A stretch of DNA of 8,923 bases from JALWSI01 sp964569095 [NCBI: uncultured Aquificales bacterium] (lineage in GTDB: Bacteria > Thermosulfidibacterota > Thermosulfidibacteria > Thermosulfidibacterales), in assembly GCA_964569095.1 (NCBI GenBank), contig CAZMTB010000116.1, positions 1 through 8,923 of the forward strand, given 5' to 3'. Shown here piece by piece: positions 7,999 to 8,923 of this stretch. The notes beneath the pieces were generated by a model, which worked only from the letters and a program-made list of their open reading frames with translations, searched no databases and was not told where the DNA came from. Position 1 is the stretch's first letter; every line of letters begins with the position of its first letter. Made by a program: the position numbers and the translations under genes.

Positions 7999-8765
7999 CA
8001 CCCTTAAAGATAGAGCTATACATCTTGGCAGTGGTGGTGGGAGCCGTTTTGGGCAGTTTTCTGAACGTCTGTATCTACAGGCTGCCAAGGGAGATCTCAA
8101 TTGCCTATCCCCCCTCCCGGTGTCCCCATTGCCACACTCCCATAAAGTGGTGGCAGAACATTCCCGTTCTATCCTTCTTCATTCTGAAGGGAAGGTGTTC
8201 GTGGTGCCAAACCCCTATAGCGCTCCGATACCCCCTGGTGGAGGCCCTATCTGCCTGCATCACCCTGATGGTGGTGATGAGGGGCGGGTCTATTCTCCAC
8301 ATGCTGTGGGCAGAGGGGTTCTTGCTAAGCCTGGTTGTGGCCTTCTTCGTAGACATAGACTTCCAGATAATACCCGACAGCGTATCCTTGGGGGGAATTG
8401 CCTGGGGAGCAGCCGCTTCACTACTGGGAGCCTCCCTCGTTCCCCCCTTACACATGGGGCTGGGAATCCTCGTTTGTGGGGGGATATTCCTTGCGATAGC
8501 CCTGGCCGTACCCCACGGCATGGGAGGAGGAGACGTGAAGCTGGCGGCCATGTTCGGTGCAAACCTGGGACTGACCAAAGGACTGTTGGCAATGTTCCTG
8601 GGGGTGTGCTACGGCTCGGTGGTGGGAGTGGTGCTGCTGAGCCTGAAGGTTAAGGGAAGGAAAGACCGGATACCCTTTGGTCCCTTCCTTGTCATGGGAG
8701 CCTACACAGCCTATCTATGGGGCGGGGAGATGATTAGATGGTACCTCCGACTCACAGGGTTCTAA
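7995..8765 (+). CDS. pilD: Prepilin peptidase / N-methyltransferase (leader peptidase, type IV pilin-like)
   Basis: PilD-family enzymes are inner-membrane aspartyl proteases that cut type IV prepilins and type II secretion pseudopilins after the leader Gly and N-methylate the new terminus. Numbered from GTG 7995 the protein has 256 residues. It shows GSFLNVCIYRLP (20-31), two CxxC pairs (Cys43/46 and Cys68/71) of the zinc-binding methyltransferase-associated loop, FFVDIDFQIIPD (117-128) with the first catalytic Asp, and GGGDVKL (177-183) with the second, Asp180. About seven hydrophobic segments follow. The bifunctional form is therefore complete. The start is unclear: GTG 7995 overlaps the Shine-Dalgarno sequence, TTA 8004 is at ideal distance but not a standard start, and TTG 8025 would leave only nine residues before the GSFLN motif. 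The frame is open far upstream across antisense secA, which is not coding. Its 3' end overlaps the AMIN-domain gene by 28 nt. Confidence 0.93.
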   Translation: MTPLKIELYILAVVVGAVLGSFLNVCIYRLPREISIAYPPSRCPHCHTPIKWWQNIPVLSFFILKGRCSWCQTPIALRYPLVEALSACITLMVVMRGGSILHMLWAEGFLLSLVVAFFVDIDFQIIPDSVSLGGIAWGAAASLLGASLVPPLHMGLGILVCGGIFLAIALAVPHGMGGGDVKLAAMFGANLGLTKGLLAMFLGVCYGSVVGVVLLSLKVKGRKDRIPFGPFLVMGAYTAYLWGGEMIRWYLRLTGF

Positions 8766-8923
8766 TAAAGCTCCTGTTGGCGGCAGCGGTTGTAGCCGCC
8801 ATATCCACGCCCCCCTCTTTTGAGGCTCTGGGTGGCACAATCTCCTCCCCCTTGGTACTGGAGTCCAGCGACAATCTAACCAGGGTGATCCTGACCACCC
8901 CCAAGAAGGTCTCTTTCACACTC
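8738..8923 (+). CDS. Exported AMIN-domain protein, 3' truncated by window end (PilQ-type secretin or amidase)
   Basis: The first 62 residues are visible. An N-terminal signal sequence (basic HRVLIK, then LLLAAAVVAAI at about 12-22) precedes likely cleavage after SFEA (30). What follows, from LGGTISSPL through NLTRVILTTPKKVSFTL (46-62), looks like the start of an AMIN domain, a periplasmic module that localises secretins such as PilQ and N-acetylmuramoyl-L-alanine amidases such as AmiC to the cell envelope. GGGGAG at 8724-8729 is a good ribosome binding site, 8 nt before ATG 8738. The first 28 nt overlap the prepilin peptidase gene, so the two are probably cotranscribed, which favours a pilus or type II secretion role such as pilQ. 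The secretin domain itself is outside the window, so the amidase alternative stays open. Confidence 0.7.
   Translation, partial: MVPPTHRVLIKLLLAAAVVAAISTPPSFEALGGTISSPLVLESSDNLTRVILTTPKKVSFTL

Overview
The window is an ordinary-looking bacterial chromosome segment with one unusual gene group in the middle. It is gene-dense. On the plus strand, five genes sit close together or overlap, from an RNA polymerase omega subunit to an unusual transporter. A long minus-strand secA follows. A divergent plus-strand pair then begins type IV pilus or related export functions. The Arg codons AGG/AGA and the Ile codon ATA are used heavily although third positions otherwise favour G or C, a pattern common in thermophilic bacteria. 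The solute-binding protein has a signal peptide without a lipobox, SecA carries the NBD2 insert usual in Gram-negative bacteria, and a secretin/AMIN-like gene is present. Together these suggest a diderm, probably thermophilic and possibly anaerobic bacterium. I cannot name the lineage with confidence; a deltaproteobacterial or Thermodesulfobacteria-like or Synergistota-like organism would fit.

Layout: rpoZ (22-285), a periplasmic peptide-type solute-binding protein (308-1900), and tsaD for tRNA t6A synthesis (1897-2901, overlapping the previous stop by 4 nt). A 66-nt gap follows, with a perfect TTGACA -35 box and an inverted repeat over the presumed -10 region. It precedes a three-gene set: glnB (PII, 2968-3306), a macro-domain protein lacking the usual MacroD aspartate (3322-3855), and a fusion of an N-terminal diiron ferritin-like domain to a formate/nitrite-type (FNT, YfdC-like) membrane channel (3866-5158). 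The gaps inside this set are only 15 and 10 nt.

Convergent secA (7862 down to 5163) ends 4 nt from the fusion gene. Between secA and the prepilin peptidase (from about 7995 to 8765) lies a 132-nt divergent intergenic region. The peptidase has an almost perfect Shine-Dalgarno sequence but no normal start codon at the right distance. Its end overlaps the start of an exported AMIN-domain gene that runs off the window (8738-8923), possibly pilQ or an amidase.

The main point of interest is the glnB-macro-ferritin/FNT set. The transporter resembles the logic of MbfA (ferritin-like domain plus VIT1 iron exporter) but uses a different membrane domain, and it is encoded beside a PII protein, the classic controller of the ammonium channel AmtB. 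Its substrate and any control by PII are inference only.
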